Shown here: piece after piece, positions 7,825-16,217 of the stretch
How positions within the stretch are numbered: the stretch's first letter is position 1
Layout of the letters: every line of letters starts with the position of its first letter
From: a virus
DNA: 64,000 nt
Reading direction: 5' to 3' (one strand)
IMG/VR virus record: IMGVR_UViG_3300017963_000190
Coordinates: 1 to 64,000 of that record
Translations under genes and position numbers: made by a program
Notes under the pieces: model-generated
Seen by the model: the letters and a program-made list of their open reading frames with translations, nothing else
What the model was told of the DNA's origin: nothing
Databases searched by the model: none

Positions 7825-8423
7825 TCCTTCGGCTCCAGGATTACCTGTGTTTTTACGGTCACCTTAGAAATCGGAATCCCCTCAACGTAGGTATGTGCGA
7901 GCGTAGACCCGCGCATTACCCGCATAGCTTCTTCTGACAGGCTCACATGTGAGACACGGTTCCTTTCTATGCGATCCTGCGACTCGTGTTTACGCGGGCA
8001 CCAAAACTTTCCCCAGTGCTTTGGATGCGGATAAAGCAGGGCGTGAACAAGATTGTCCTGGAGACAGTGCGCGCACAAATGATCGGTATCGATACGCGTA
8101 GCGGTATAGTGGGCGTCATGGCCAAATACGACCCTGCATTTGGGACACACCGCAATGGCCCCTCCCTTCGACATCTCGAAGGAATTTTCTATTAGCCACA
8201 CGTAATCCATTCTGTAGAAGTGTAGAGAATCCATGTAAGGCCCCTTACGACAATTGGGGCACTTTGCGTACAATGAGACGGCCTCTTCGGGGGCAATTCT
8301 CGGCAAGAACGACTTCACCTCCTTGTGCAAGCTAGGAGGAAGTTGATCATGCACGGCAGCCAGCATCTTGTACGTGTGCTGCTTGATGATCTGCGGCATC
8401 TCTATCTTCGCTGGTTTAGGCAT
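7812..8423 (-). CDS. multi zinc-ribbon protein
   Basis: A 203-residue protein with three cysteine pairs: CPNC, CPKC and CAHC, plus a further WCPRKHE. This suggests two zinc ribbons or a rubredoxin-like knuckle. Nucleic-acid or protein binding is likely but not shown. Confidence 0.75.
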   Translation of the reverse strand: MPKPAKIEMPQIIKQHTYKMLAAVHDQLPPSLHKEVKSFLPRIAPEEAVSLYAKCPNCRKGPYMDSLHFYRMDYVWLIENSFEMSKGGAIAVCPKCRVVFGHDAHYTATRIDTDHLCAHCLQDNLVHALLYPHPKHWGKFWCPRKHESQDRIERNRVSHVSLSEEAMRVMRGSTLAHTYVEGIPISKVTVKTQVILEPKECQH

Positions 8424-9252
8424 CGTCCTTCTCCGTTGCGCGGTAGACGCCCTTTCGAACCAACTCCACCATGTCCTTTTGAACGCAGCGATACAAAAAA
8501 CTGGTAACCGCCGATCGTGACAGTTCAGGGAAACCAGCGTATTCCATACCCTTAGCCAAGCTCTGCCAAGAAAACGGTTTCCTAGCTAGCATGGTTTTTC
8601 CTCGCACGGACATCCAGGCGGTAGCTGCTTCCGTCCATTTACCGGTACGTGCCCATGCGTACCATCCCCTACGTACGCGGTGGAGCCTTCCTTGCTTCAT
8701 CTGCGCCCAAAGGAACTTGGACACTTGCTTGCGGTTCTTGATCTCGAAGTTGTCTTTGCCAGTCAGCAAAAGGAAGAGATCTTCCGATCGACGTCCGCTC
8801 CCGTAGGCTTCCTCTAAATACTGAAGTGCGCGTACCTGCCATTCAGATAGAGTATTGTCTAGGTAGGCAGCCTCTTCATCTGCACTCAGCTTGTCCTTTA
8901 CTTTCTTCTCCTTTTCAGGAGCTGGCGGAGCGGAAGCTTTCTCCAACAAAACATCGATCTCGTGGTCGTCTTGAACCATCAACGCTTCCATTGCATCGTT
9001 GTGCTTTTTCGCAAGTAGATCGGCAGACAATTCGCTTCCCAATGGCTTAATAGGAGGAGCCGTGTACGATTCCCGCAATGCCAGGAGCATGCGCAGCTCT
9101 GCCTGGCAGATATCGATTTGCCGCTCTTCTCGATGCAGCAGACTCTGCGCATCCTCGATCTGCTTCCGTATGCGCTTGGCTGTATCGGAGGACTCTTTCA
9201 ACCGTGCGAGCGTGGAGTTCACCAGCTCTTGTAGTAGGGCTCTCTGGGACAT
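8416..9252 (-). CDS. coiled-coil protein with C-terminal winged-helix-like repeats
   Basis: A 278-residue protein. Residues 5-60 form a coiled coil, followed by a linker rich in Pro, Lys and Glu. The C-terminal 130 residues contain two similar helix-helix-strand units: one ends MKQGRLHRVRRGWYAW, the other KDMVELVRKGVYRA. Both look like winged helices. The start overlaps the preceding stop as TAATG. Probable DNA-binding protein (inference). Confidence 0.7.
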   Translation of the reverse strand: MSQRALLQELVNSTLARLKESSDTAKRIRKQIEDAQSLLHREERQIDICQAELRMLLALRESYTAPPIKPLGSELSADLLAKKHNDAMEALMVQDDHEIDVLLEKASAPPAPEKEKKVKDKLSADEEAAYLDNTLSEWQVRALQYLEEAYGSGRRSEDLFLLLTGKDNFEIKNRKQVSKFLWAQMKQGRLHRVRRGWYAWARTGKWTEAATAWMSVRGKTMLARKPFSWQSLAKGMEYAGFPELSRSAVTSFLYRCVQKDMVELVRKGVYRATEKDDA

Positions 9253-9785
9253 TATGTCTCCTTTTCTGTACGGAATTCTTTGAATGCTGTTCCAGCTTTG
9301 TCTGCGAACTCAAGGGCCTTTTGCCATATCGTGTAGCTATACTCTTTGAGTTTTTTGTTTTCGTGTCTGAGGCGACGGATCATTGCTGGGAAATCCCCAG
9401 GCGTAATTTGAGGGGTGCCAAGTGCCTCGGCGATTGCTAGCAGCACGTTGTGCTTCTGCACGTTCTGCTCTCGGAGGTAAGGAATCATGAGCGCGTGGTT
9501 AGAGGGGATGTCTTTTACTTGAGCCTCGATGACGTAGTTCCCATCAGTAGGTTTCGTGGTGAACACTTCATGTTCTCCAACGGCTGATTCTCGCAGCCAC
9601 ACAGACATAAGCATCTCCGCTGGACTGGGAGGATTTTCCAACTGCTCTGTAAGGTCCTCCACCTGCTTTTCAAGCCGCTCTATTGTCGCCTCGTGCTCCT
9701 GGACACTCTTGTACAAGACGTCTCTGTCGGCGATGAGCCGTTTTAGTTCCAACTCAATGTTGGTCCGCCCTTCGGAATTATTCAT
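9252..9785 (-). CDS. coiled-coil protein
   Basis: A 177-residue protein. The N-terminal 50 residues are a coiled coil (ATIERLEKQVEDLTEQLE); the rest is mixed alpha/beta. Function unknown. It overlaps both neighbours by a few bases. Confidence 0.75.
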   Translation of the reverse strand: MNNSEGRTNIELELKRLIADRDVLYKSVQEHEATIERLEKQVEDLTEQLENPPSPAEMLMSVWLRESAVGEHEVFTTKPTDGNYVIEAQVKDIPSNHALMIPYLREQNVQKHNVLLAIAEALGTPQITPGDFPAMIRRLRHENKKLKEYSYTIWQKALEFADKAGTAFKEFRTEKET

Positions 9786-10543
9786 TTGCGCCCCTCGTCG
9801 AGATGTCTACGATCAGTGTCCACCGAGCCCATGAAATAGCTGATCACAATGAACCACACCATAGCAAATATAGCGGTCCAGTGGTAGCCATCTTCTGGCT
9901 TAAACACGAACGGAATCCAGATACCTGGCAGAACTAGCAGCATCAGCACGGCACGAAGAATCCTGAACCTGCGTTGTAGTATACCCCGACGCTGCTTGCG
10001 TGACTCTATTTGAACCATGACTCCCAGCGATGTTTCCGGCTCTGTCTGTTCCTGCTCCACCAAACTCTCGGGTTTCTCCACCACGCGGAATTCTGATTCA
10101 TGTCTGTGCCACGTACGCTCTCGATCTGGTTTTTCGTCCACACTGCGCATAAGCACTAGATGGTCCCCAATGGCGGTAATCACGAAGCGTTCCCAATTAC
10201 CATCTTCGTAGTAGTCTTCGTGTTCAATAATAGTACCAACTGTGAGTCCGTGCTCATCAGCTGTCTGTCTTTGGGTTTTTATTGCCATGCTTTTGCTTTC
10301 CTTGTAACGTTGCGAGCAATCCATCTTGTGCCCACTACGTTGGCGGCACTCAGGGCATCTCGTGTGGCGTCCCTTCCAGTGATCTGGGAGCATATACTTT
10401 CTATAGTCCGGGCAGCCTTTAGTATTGCAGAAAAGACGCAGCTTGCTGTTTACCCACTGAGTAAACGGCTGCGCTTTGCAGTAGCGACATTTAACCGCAA
10501 ACGCATCCAAGTAGAGCTCTGGATCTTTCACACCACTAGACAC
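9782..10543 (-). CDS. zinc-ribbon protein with two C-terminal membrane spans
   Basis: A 253-residue protein. The N-terminus has CRYC, CNTKGC, CPEC and a later Cys, probably two zinc sites. Residues about 195-238 contain two hydrophobic helices (VLMLLVLPGIWIPFVF and AIFAMVWFIVISYFM). A membrane-anchored zinc protein facing the cytoplasm is the simplest reading. Confidence 0.75.
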   Translation of the reverse strand: MSSGVKDPELYLDAFAVKCRYCKAQPFTQWVNSKLRLFCNTKGCPDYRKYMLPDHWKGRHTRCPECRQRSGHKMDCSQRYKESKSMAIKTQRQTADEHGLTVGTIIEHEDYYEDGNWERFVITAIGDHLVLMRSVDEKPDRERTWHRHESEFRVVEKPESLVEQEQTEPETSLGVMVQIESRKQRRGILQRRFRILRAVLMLLVLPGIWIPFVFKPEDGYHWTAIFAMVWFIVISYFMGSVDTDRRHLDEGRK

Positions 10544-10726
10544 CTATTGCTCCTTCTTGATCCTCTTGTATGCTTTATAGCGAGCGTGGGTCATGTTCCC
10601 ACATTCCGGAAGCAGGTCCACCGACAGCTTCTTCAAGTAGCTTTTCATGGCAGGAGACCACCTACTGACCTCCGCTTCCATGCGCTCGATGCGGCGCCAG
10701 ATGTTACCGTTCTTTTGTTTGGGCAT
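10544..10726 (-). CDS. small basic protein
   Basis: A 60-residue Lys/Arg-rich protein of unknown function. It overlaps the 3' end of the gene before it and ends at the start of the next. Confidence 0.65.
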   Translation of the reverse strand: MPKQKNGNIWRRIERMEAEVSRWSPAMKSYLKKLSVDLLPECGNMTHARYKAYKRIKKEQ

Positions 10727-11024
10727 CTTGTGCCTCTGAGAAAAAGCTGTGCAGCCCCGCTCGCTGCTTTTCTATCTCTTGGGCCTTAGCCACCGCTTCC
10801 GGAAAGAGCTCCCGATAATAATTGCGTTCCGTCTGCACCGCCAGAATATCATCGCCCGAGATGACTAGCTCATCTACGGCTAGATTCGCAGCCGCCACGG
10901 CATTGACTGCGACAAATCCCGCTTTGGGTCTAAGACTCAGTCTCTGGTGGTGCATCTCCAACGCAACCGCGGCGCCGTATGTCGCGATCCAAACAGCTTT
11001 TTCGTTTTCCGTTAGCTTCCGCAT
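10704..11024 (-). CDS. hypothetical helical protein
   Basis: A 106-residue protein, Ala-rich and helical. No recognised domain. Overlaps both neighbours. Confidence 0.7.
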   Translation of the reverse strand: MRKLTENEKAVWIATYGAAVALEMHHQRLSLRPKAGFVAVNAVAAANLAVDELVISGDDILAVQTERNYYRELFPEAVAKAQEIEKQRAGLHSFFSEAQDAQTKER

Positions 11025-11470
11025 TTCTTCCTCTTATCGTCCAGGGACTTGATCCCGATGATGGTCAGGGCCGCAATGCCTACCAGACCCTCCCGGTAAC
11101 CGCGGTTAAATTTGTAGACAAGGTCTGCCACGCGAATGCTGAGCTCTGTGTACCAATCAGGCTCATCCGCGCTCCACCTCTCTTTGTTGTCCTCGACGAT
11201 TTTGATATATGCTTTGACTACATCTCGCCAAATAGGCTCCAGCATCCTTTTTTGATTGACCAGCTGTTGTACAAGTTCGTGAGACTTCCGCGCCTTTCGT
11301 ACCGCATCGACACCCGTCTCAGCCTCCGTAAAAATGTACCAGGATTTATGTTGGCCACAGCTAGTGCAGACATGATCTGTCTCGCGCCTGCGGAACTGCT
11401 GCTCATCGATTTCCTCTGTAGAGATGCCCTCGTCAGGCTTTTTTGTCACATGTACGCGCCAGTATTTCAT
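11012..11470 (-). CDS. hypothetical protein with CxxC
   Basis: A 152-residue protein. One CTSC pair (about residues 35-38) near the N-terminus is followed by helices. The C-terminus is moderately hydrophobic (GLVGIAALTIIGI), a weak membrane candidate. Function unknown. Confidence 0.7.
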   Translation of the reverse strand: MKYWRVHVTKKPDEGISTEEIDEQQFRRRETDHVCTSCGQHKSWYIFTEAETGVDAVRKARKSHELVQQLVNQKRMLEPIWRDVVKAYIKIVEDNKERWSADEPDWYTELSIRVADLVYKFNRGYREGLVGIAALTIIGIKSLDDKRKKCGS

Positions 11471-11483
11471 TTATCACACCCAA

Positions 11484-11642
11484 CTACTCCATCGGATTTT
11501 CGTCGTCATCGTCGTCCAGCACCCATTCCAAAGCTGCTTGTACACCCTGCTCGTAGGTCATGCCATGAAACTTTGAGCGGCCCTCGTCGGTGTAGGGGTA
11601 GGTTTTTTCGAGCTCTTCCTGAATCTCTTTTTGGGATTTCAT
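11484..11642 (-). CDS. small acidic protein
   Basis: A 52-residue reading frame (MKSQKEIQEELEKTYPY...) that fills an otherwise empty gap in the operon. It ends with an acidic DDDDDEN stretch. A GGAGTAGT ribosome site precedes it. Function unknown. Confidence 0.65.
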   Translation of the reverse strand: MKSQKEIQEELEKTYPYTDEGRSKFHGMTYEQGVQAALEWVLDDDDDENPME

Positions 11643-11644
11643 GA

Positions 11645-11857
11645 CTACTCCTTCCCTTCACTTACGACTTCGTTGTCGCCATCGTTCCAGAAAAAGATGC
11701 TGGTTTCTTTATCCTCTCCATCCCACAATACCCACCACCAACGATCTTGCCCGCGCAACTCGCACCGGGTAATGGTGCCAATCTTCTTGGAGGAGGCTAG
11801 GGACCTCACGCGAAATCCCTTAAAATCGGTGGTGTCTGGATAGTCACGTAGTTTCAT
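11645..11857 (-). CDS. hypothetical beta-rich protein
   Basis: A 70-residue protein with an SH3- or Tudor-like pattern of short strands (GTITRCELRG, RWWWVLWDGEDK). Family not recognised. The stop is 2 bp from the next start. Confidence 0.65.
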   Translation of the reverse strand: MKLRDYPDTTDFKGFRVRSLASSKKIGTITRCELRGQDRWWWVLWDGEDKETSIFFWNDGDNEVVSEGKE

Positions 11858-12231
11858 GCTTCCTCAATTTCCTCTTGCTGATCGAGCTCAATTTCTTTTT
11901 GCACGAATTTGGCAGCGGCGGCTAAAGCGGCAGCGTTCTCCGCAGTCATCTGCACCGCAAATTCACACACGTCGCAGATCAAGTAATAAACTTCTGGTGC
12001 CCATTCGTCAAGCTTGTTCAGCTGGCCGCCTTCGCAGTTTGGGCATTTTAGCCGCAGTGGCTTGCGCACGGTGTATCTGGCAAACCTTGGAAGACGGGCG
12101 CAAGAAGCGCACAGATGCCAGTCTCCTTTGGCGCCAATGGACCACACCGCATCGTTGAGGCACCCAAAATGCCCTGATGTTCCTGCCGCACGGTTGTTCA
12201 CCGGATCCCACTCACAACGTTCTCTAGGCAT
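11854..12231 (-). CDS. multi-Cys zinc protein
   Basis: A 125-residue protein. The start at 12231 was preferred because the longer frame lies inside the upstream gene and the ATG overlaps its stop. Pairs CASC, CPNC and CDVC suggest one to two zinc sites; the C-terminus is Ala/Glu-rich and helical. Confidence 0.7.
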   Translation of the reverse strand: MPRERCEWDPVNNRAAGTSGHFGCLNDAVWSIGAKGDWHLCASCARLPRFARYTVRKPLRLKCPNCEGGQLNKLDEWAPEVYYLICDVCEFAVQMTAENAAALAAAAKFVQKEIELDQQEEIEEA

Positions 12232-12598
12232 CTGTATCCTCCTCAAGCAACGCCTGCAGCATCTCACGCACGTGGGAGCGGAAACCATCCTCGTACGCGC
12301 TGAGCTGCTTTCGGATCTCCGTGCGCTTCCGTTTTGCCATGTGTAGCTCTTCCTCCAAACGGGGAATGTCGTTGTCCAGCTGCTCCAGCAGGGTGAACTT
12401 ATCGCGAACGATGTTGAGGGTTCTCAGTAGAAATGGAATCTTCTCTCCCAACTCTACGCGTAGCGTTGTGATCAACTCATCGAGCTCGGTTTGCAAACTC
12501 CGTAGCGACTCTGAAAGTGGTTCTGGCTCGTAATCCTTATTGCGCTCAAGAGTCACCATGGAATGCTTCGTTGGTGTACTATGCAAAGGTGTTCCCAT
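12224..12598 (-). CDS. coiled-coil protein
   Basis: A 124-residue protein, helical over most of its length, with a basic break (MAKRKRTEIRKQL) between two coils. GGGGAGTAAGG precedes the start. Function unknown. Confidence 0.75.
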   Translation of the reverse strand: MGTPLHSTPTKHSMVTLERNKDYEPEPLSESLRSLQTELDELITTLRVELGEKIPFLLRTLNIVRDKFTLLEQLDNDIPRLEEELHMAKRKRTEIRKQLSAYEDGFRSHVREMLQALLEEDTDA

Positions 12599-12602
12599 TT
12601 CC

Positions 12603-13184
12603 TTACTCCCCGTTCGTATTCCCGTAGGCGTTGGCTATGTCCCGGTATCGTTTTTCTTCTGTGCGATCGTAAAGCTCGGTGGCGATCGTAACGATTTTTG
12701 GTTTGATCTCCTCCGCCTCTTTAGCAATAGGCCCAGAGAAATTGTCTTGCTCAGGGCCAGGACTAAGCAGCTTGAGCTGACCTTCTAGCTTCTCCATATT
12801 CTCGTGTAAATCTTCAACAGACATACTACGGACGAAAGTTATGGTAAGCCTAGCCGTCGCGCCTGCGTTAAAGATCCTCTCTAAGCCTGCTTTCTTGATT
12901 GCCAGAAGCACCTCAAGGTCAGCCACGGTCAACTCGGTGGCGTCTGTCGAGGAGGCTGCATCTACTCGACGCTTCACGCATTTGAGGCATAAATCGCGCA
13001 TCCAGGCGACGCCTCTTTCATCGTAGCATCTGTCTACACACAGCCAATTGGCTCCGGTCAACACAGCAGCATGCTTTTCCTGCACATTACTACTAGCAAG
13101 TGGATCTTGATGAAAGGCTTCTTCCGAATATAAAGTGTCGCCACAATCATCGCAGGTGAAACAGATCACTTTTTTCCTACTCAT
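12603..13184 (-). CDS. zinc-finger protein with GLE-type segment
   Basis: A 193-residue protein. CDDCGD, two later Cys and CLKC form zinc sites in the first 75 residues. The second half (VLLAIKKAGLERIF, then a coil) resembles the N-terminal segment shared by the proteins at 14.8-18.7 kb, here placed after the zinc part instead of before it. Confidence 0.7.
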   Translation of the reverse strand: MSRKKVICFTCDDCGDTLYSEEAFHQDPLASSNVQEKHAAVLTGANWLCVDRCYDERGVAWMRDLCLKCVKRRVDAASSTDATELTVADLEVLLAIKKAGLERIFNAGATARLTITFVRSMSVEDLHENMEKLEGQLKLLSPGPEQDNFSGPIAKEAEEIKPKIVTIATELYDRTEEKRYRDIANAYGNTNGE

Positions 13185-13197
13185 AGGTGTATTTCCC

Positions 13198-13866
13198 TTA
13201 CAGCATGTCGTCTTCGATGATCAACTGCGCCAGGTATTTTTCTTTTTCGCCAGTGCGCAGACCCAAAGCGCAAACGATTTTGTTGATGGAGTTTCTCAAA
13301 GCAATACGCTGACGCTCGGTAGAGGGATCGGAGGCGTCGTGACGCTCCAGCAGCAAACGCATTTGCGTCTTTCGATCCTCTAAGGCATACTCAAGCTCAT
13401 GGTTGCCCAGCAGCTTGGTGTCCAAGTCGGGCCATTCTCCAGAGTTCTCAACCTTCTGGAGCTCTTCCACCTCTCGTCCGTAATCCTCCAGCTCTTCCTC
13501 TAACTCCTCGATTTCACTGTCTCTTTGGATCAGCGCACGCAGTAGGGTTTTTATAATGCTGCCGCGGATTGGCACGTGCAGCTGACGTAGAATTCCCTCA
13601 GCTTCGCGTAGATCACGTTTCAACGAGCTCACGGTGTACGAACCCTCGATGATTTGCCATGGACTAGCGCCCTCTGGTATCTTGCCCGCCTTCACCGCAT
13701 CGTGCCTTTCCAAGGTGGTGTCTACCATGGCACAGTCATAGAGTTCGTAAGCCGCACTAACTTTTTCGATGGCAGTACCCAGTTCCTCGAAAGAACATTT
13801 GAGCAAACAGTCAACAGCTGAGGCCAGGCGCCCAGCACGTTGGAGTAATTCTTTGTCCGTTAGCAT
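13198..13866 (-). CDS. coiled-coil protein
   Basis: A 222-residue helical protein with a strong coil in the middle (EIEELEEELEDYGREVEELQ). No other domain. A CGGAGAATAAA ribosome site precedes the start. Confidence 0.75.
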   Translation of the reverse strand: MLTDKELLQRAGRLASAVDCLLKCSFEELGTAIEKVSAAYELYDCAMVDTTLERHDAVKAGKIPEGASPWQIIEGSYTVSSLKRDLREAEGILRQLHVPIRGSIIKTLLRALIQRDSEIEELEEELEDYGREVEELQKVENSGEWPDLDTKLLGNHELEYALEDRKTQMRLLLERHDASDPSTERQRIALRNSINKIVCALGLRTGEKEKYLAQLIIEDDML

Positions 13867-13867
13867 T

Positions 13868-14158
13868 TTATTCTCCGTATCTATGGGCCCAGTATTTCCG
13901 GCAACCCAGCCGGCGTTTGTACATCATTTTCTCGTACCGGGCGATCTTAGGAATCGGACCGTCTATGGTAGCAAGTGCGGAGTAGATAAAAGCATTTCGA
14001 TCTTCTATGTGCTCTCGTAGCTTGACGCATTCTTCATTGGACATATCATCTGGCAAAATGGACCACAAGTAGGATATGGCTCTCCTGCAGGTTTCACACA
14101 CCTGCGCATCGTCAAACTCACCAGTGGCTTTTTCTTTTCGACAAGCTACGCACTTCAT
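13868..14158 (-). CDS. zinc-knuckle protein
   Basis: A 96-residue protein beginning MKCVACRKEKATGEF with a second pair CETC, the classic start of a small zinc ribbon. The ATG at 14158 was preferred over a GTG four codons upstream because GTGAGG is then correctly spaced. Confidence 0.7.
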   Translation of the reverse strand: MKCVACRKEKATGEFDDAQVCETCRRAISYLWSILPDDMSNEECVKLREHIEDRNAFIYSALATIDGPIPKIARYEKMMYKRRLGCRKYWAHRYGE

Positions 14159-14166
14159 GGCAAACC

Positions 14167-14505
14167 TCACACCAGAATAGAGTCCACCAATCCCTTCATC
14201 TTGATGGTAGCGTCGTTTAAGCGCTTGAGCTGCTCTGGGGACAACTCCTTATCCTCAAACGGACCACCTACCAGCTGCTGCCACAGATACCAAACCAAAA
14301 TGGATTTTTCGATCTGGTCCGCTAGGTCGTTGTGCGTCCGGCAGATGCGTTTCAAATCCAAGGTACCTGCCCCTTCCTTCTCAGCTTGGACTAGCGCTTC
14401 GCGTAGGGCCTGCAGCCTGCGTAGGTCCCCAGTCAAGCGCGTTATGTGGCGAGAGGCCAACTTGTCCGGATCGACCAGGATATCGAAAATGTGTTTGTCG
14501 AGCAT
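14167..14505 (-). CDS. helical hypothetical protein
   Basis: A 112-residue helical protein of unknown function. It resembles the coil part of the GLDL-type proteins upstream in size and composition only. Confidence 0.65.
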   Translation of the reverse strand: MLDKHIFDILVDPDKLASRHITRLTGDLRRLQALREALVQAEKEGAGTLDLKRICRTHNDLADQIEKSILVWYLWQQLVGGPFEDKELSPEQLKRLNDATIKMKGLVDSILV

Positions 14506-14520
14506 CGTTCTTCTAAGCCC

Positions 14521-14682
14521 CTATTTCTTGCCACTCTGTACTAGATAATGCATCGCTACAGCGAAGAGCTCGGAGAGATTCACCATTTTTGTGGCGTTGT
14601 TATCCTCCAGGTAGCGCAGAACGTCTTTGTCATATTCAAACGTTTCGGCTGGATTCTTCATGGCTTTTTTGGCTTTCGGCAT
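14521..14682 (-). CDS. small hypothetical protein
   Basis: A 53-residue reading frame (MPKAKKAMKNPAETFEYDK...) that fills a gap in the operon, basic N-terminus, helical remainder. Its start sits 2 bp after the upstream stop. Confidence 0.65.
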   Translation of the reverse strand: MPKAKKAMKNPAETFEYDKDVLRYLEDNNATKMVNLSELFAVAMHYLVQSGKK

Positions 14683-14684
14683 TT

Positions 14685-14837
14685 CTAAAGTCCTCCCATT
14701 TGATTATCGGGGTAGTAAGGTGACAGCGCATATACCGCACAAGAGGTAGCTATTCCTAACCATGCGCTCCCTGTGTAGATACCCACACCGACTCCCGACA
14801 TAACGACCGGGACCAGCATAATGATCGCATGTGCCAT
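14685..14837 (-). CDS. two-span membrane peptide
   Basis: A 50-residue hydrophobic protein (start at 14837, GGAGG 8 nt upstream) with two short membrane helices: HAIIMLVPVVMSGVGVGIY and LGIATSCAVYAL. A holin-like size and topology is noted but there is no other support for lysis function. Confidence 0.65.
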   Translation of the reverse strand: MAHAIIMLVPVVMSGVGVGIYTGSAWLGIATSCAVYALSPYYPDNQMGGL

Positions 14838-14839
14838 TT

Positions 14840-15844
14840 TTAATCCTCCTCGTGCGCAGTCATATAAATGAATTGCTGCGATCTGCAGCAACCCTCACAG
14901 TAGCCCCACACAAAAGGTCCGTGGCGCTCTGAGCGGCTGTACTTAATGTTGGCGCACCCGATACACTGGTAAGTGTAGGTGAAATCTGGGTTTTGTGGCA
15001 AAGGCTTGTGATGGGTTTCCACAAGCTCCTCGTCGTCGCAGCGCTCGCAATGAAGCAGCGTACCACCAGGTTTCAGCTCCTTCGCCGTTATTTGAGCAGA
15101 TTTACACTTGGAACACTCAGCGAGGTACACAAGGTTATTGGCGGTGCTCTCTTTCTTTTCCACGGGTTTAGGAGGCATGATTCCCAGCTCGGGGTTGAGC
15201 TCCCGGAACTTGTCCAGCAGTTGCTGCAGGTGCAAAGCTTTTCCTTCCAAGGTCCTCACCGAAGCTTCCGCGTGCTCTGCCGCCAGCTTCTTCTGGTTGG
15301 CTATCTCTTTTTGCTTTTTGATTTCCCCTTTGATCCGCTGCGCTTCTCCCTTGTACTCCCAGTAGAGCTCGCGGTAAGACTTCTCATCATCCCCCACCGG
15401 TGCAAGTACAGCATCCTCGGTCAAGGTAACTGGTACTCGACCATCTTCATTGGGCTTCCCAACTTCCGCTTCCACATCAACGCTTGGCTGAAAAGAAGTC
15501 AACCCTGTAGGCGGAGGCTCCGAAGACACGGTTCCTGTTCCAACAGGAGATCGGTAGTCCTCTTCCCAGGGGTCCTCTACTTCTTCCTCATTGCACTCGC
15601 GAAGGACGTCCACAAACGTTCCCACCTCTTGCTGCAGCTTTTCCGATTTCTCGATGAGGAACTTAAGCTTATTATTGGTCTGCGCCAGCAGGGTCAGCTT
15701 CCGCGAGAGAACCTGGAGGATCATGCTCCCGAAATCACCAGGACGCTCTTGATTAAATTCCACGATACCAGCAATGTCCAAGCCGCAGGATTCGCAATAG
15801 GCCAGCACGTTCTCAGGGACGGGCGTTTTATTGGTTTGCTGCAT
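14840..15844 (-). CDS. GLDI-type coiled-coil protein with C-terminal zinc ribbons
   Basis: A 334-residue protein. Residues 10-25 (VLAYCESCGLDIAGIV) are the shared N-terminal segment, followed by a coil (about 45-90), a low-complexity acidic linker, a second coil (about 170-220) and three zinc-type pairs: CSKC, CERC and CIGC/CEGC. It is a paralogue of the 17497-18228 protein in layout. Function unknown; a scaffold that binds nucleic acid or protein is inferred. Confidence 0.75.
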   Translation of the reverse strand: MQQTNKTPVPENVLAYCESCGLDIAGIVEFNQERPGDFGSMILQVLSRKLTLLAQTNNKLKFLIEKSEKLQQEVGTFVDVLRECNEEEVEDPWEEDYRSPVGTGTVSSEPPPTGLTSFQPSVDVEAEVGKPNEDGRVPVTLTEDAVLAPVGDDEKSYRELYWEYKGEAQRIKGEIKKQKEIANQKKLAAEHAEASVRTLEGKALHLQQLLDKFRELNPELGIMPPKPVEKKESTANNLVYLAECSKCKSAQITAKELKPGGTLLHCERCDDEELVETHHKPLPQNPDFTYTYQCIGCANIKYSRSERHGPFVWGYCEGCCRSQQFIYMTAHEED

Positions 15845-15858
15845 ACTGGATACACCTT

Positions 15859-16203
15859 TTAATTCGAAGGGGGATCAGGATCATCGCTACTACCTGCGTC
15901 GTACATGTAGCAGGCACGCATGATTGCTTCCGTTTCTCTCGCGTCACTAAGAAAAGCCCTACACTTTTCCAGCTTAGCGGAGGTTTCCTCTGTAGCTTCT
16001 TTCTCTAGTTGGGCTTGGAGAGCTCGCTCCTCGTCTTCCGATTTCTTGATGAGTTCTTGCAGGAAGCGTAGCCGTTTGCCTAGCTGCTCCCTTAGCATTA
16101 AGGTGGCAGCATCAGGGTCGTGTTCTAGCTTATGAAGGAACTCCTGTAGATCGAGGCCGCACGCCACCACCATTCCAACAAGCTCTTTTGCGAAGACATC
16201 CAT
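15859..16203 (-). CDS. GLDL-type coiled-coil protein
   Basis: A 114-residue protein made only of the shared N-terminal segment (MVVACGLDLQEF, about residues 11-22) and coiled coil, without the zinc or DNA-binding C-terminus of its relatives. It could act as a partner that forms mixed coils with them (inference). Confidence 0.7.
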   Translation of the reverse strand: MDVFAKELVGMVVACGLDLQEFLHKLEHDPDAATLMLREQLGKRLRFLQELIKKSEDEERALQAQLEKEATEETSAKLEKCRAFLSDARETEAIMRACYMYDAGSSDDPDPPSN

Positions 16204-16217
16204 TTAGAAAATCCTTT

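Noticed and set aside
14685-14837. Holin
   Set aside because: Size and two membrane spans fit, but there is no endolysin or other lysis gene in the window.
14993-15862. Long plus-strand open frames opposite region 1 genes
   Set aside because: They lack ribosome sites and promoters and lie opposite genes with clear domains and translational coupling.
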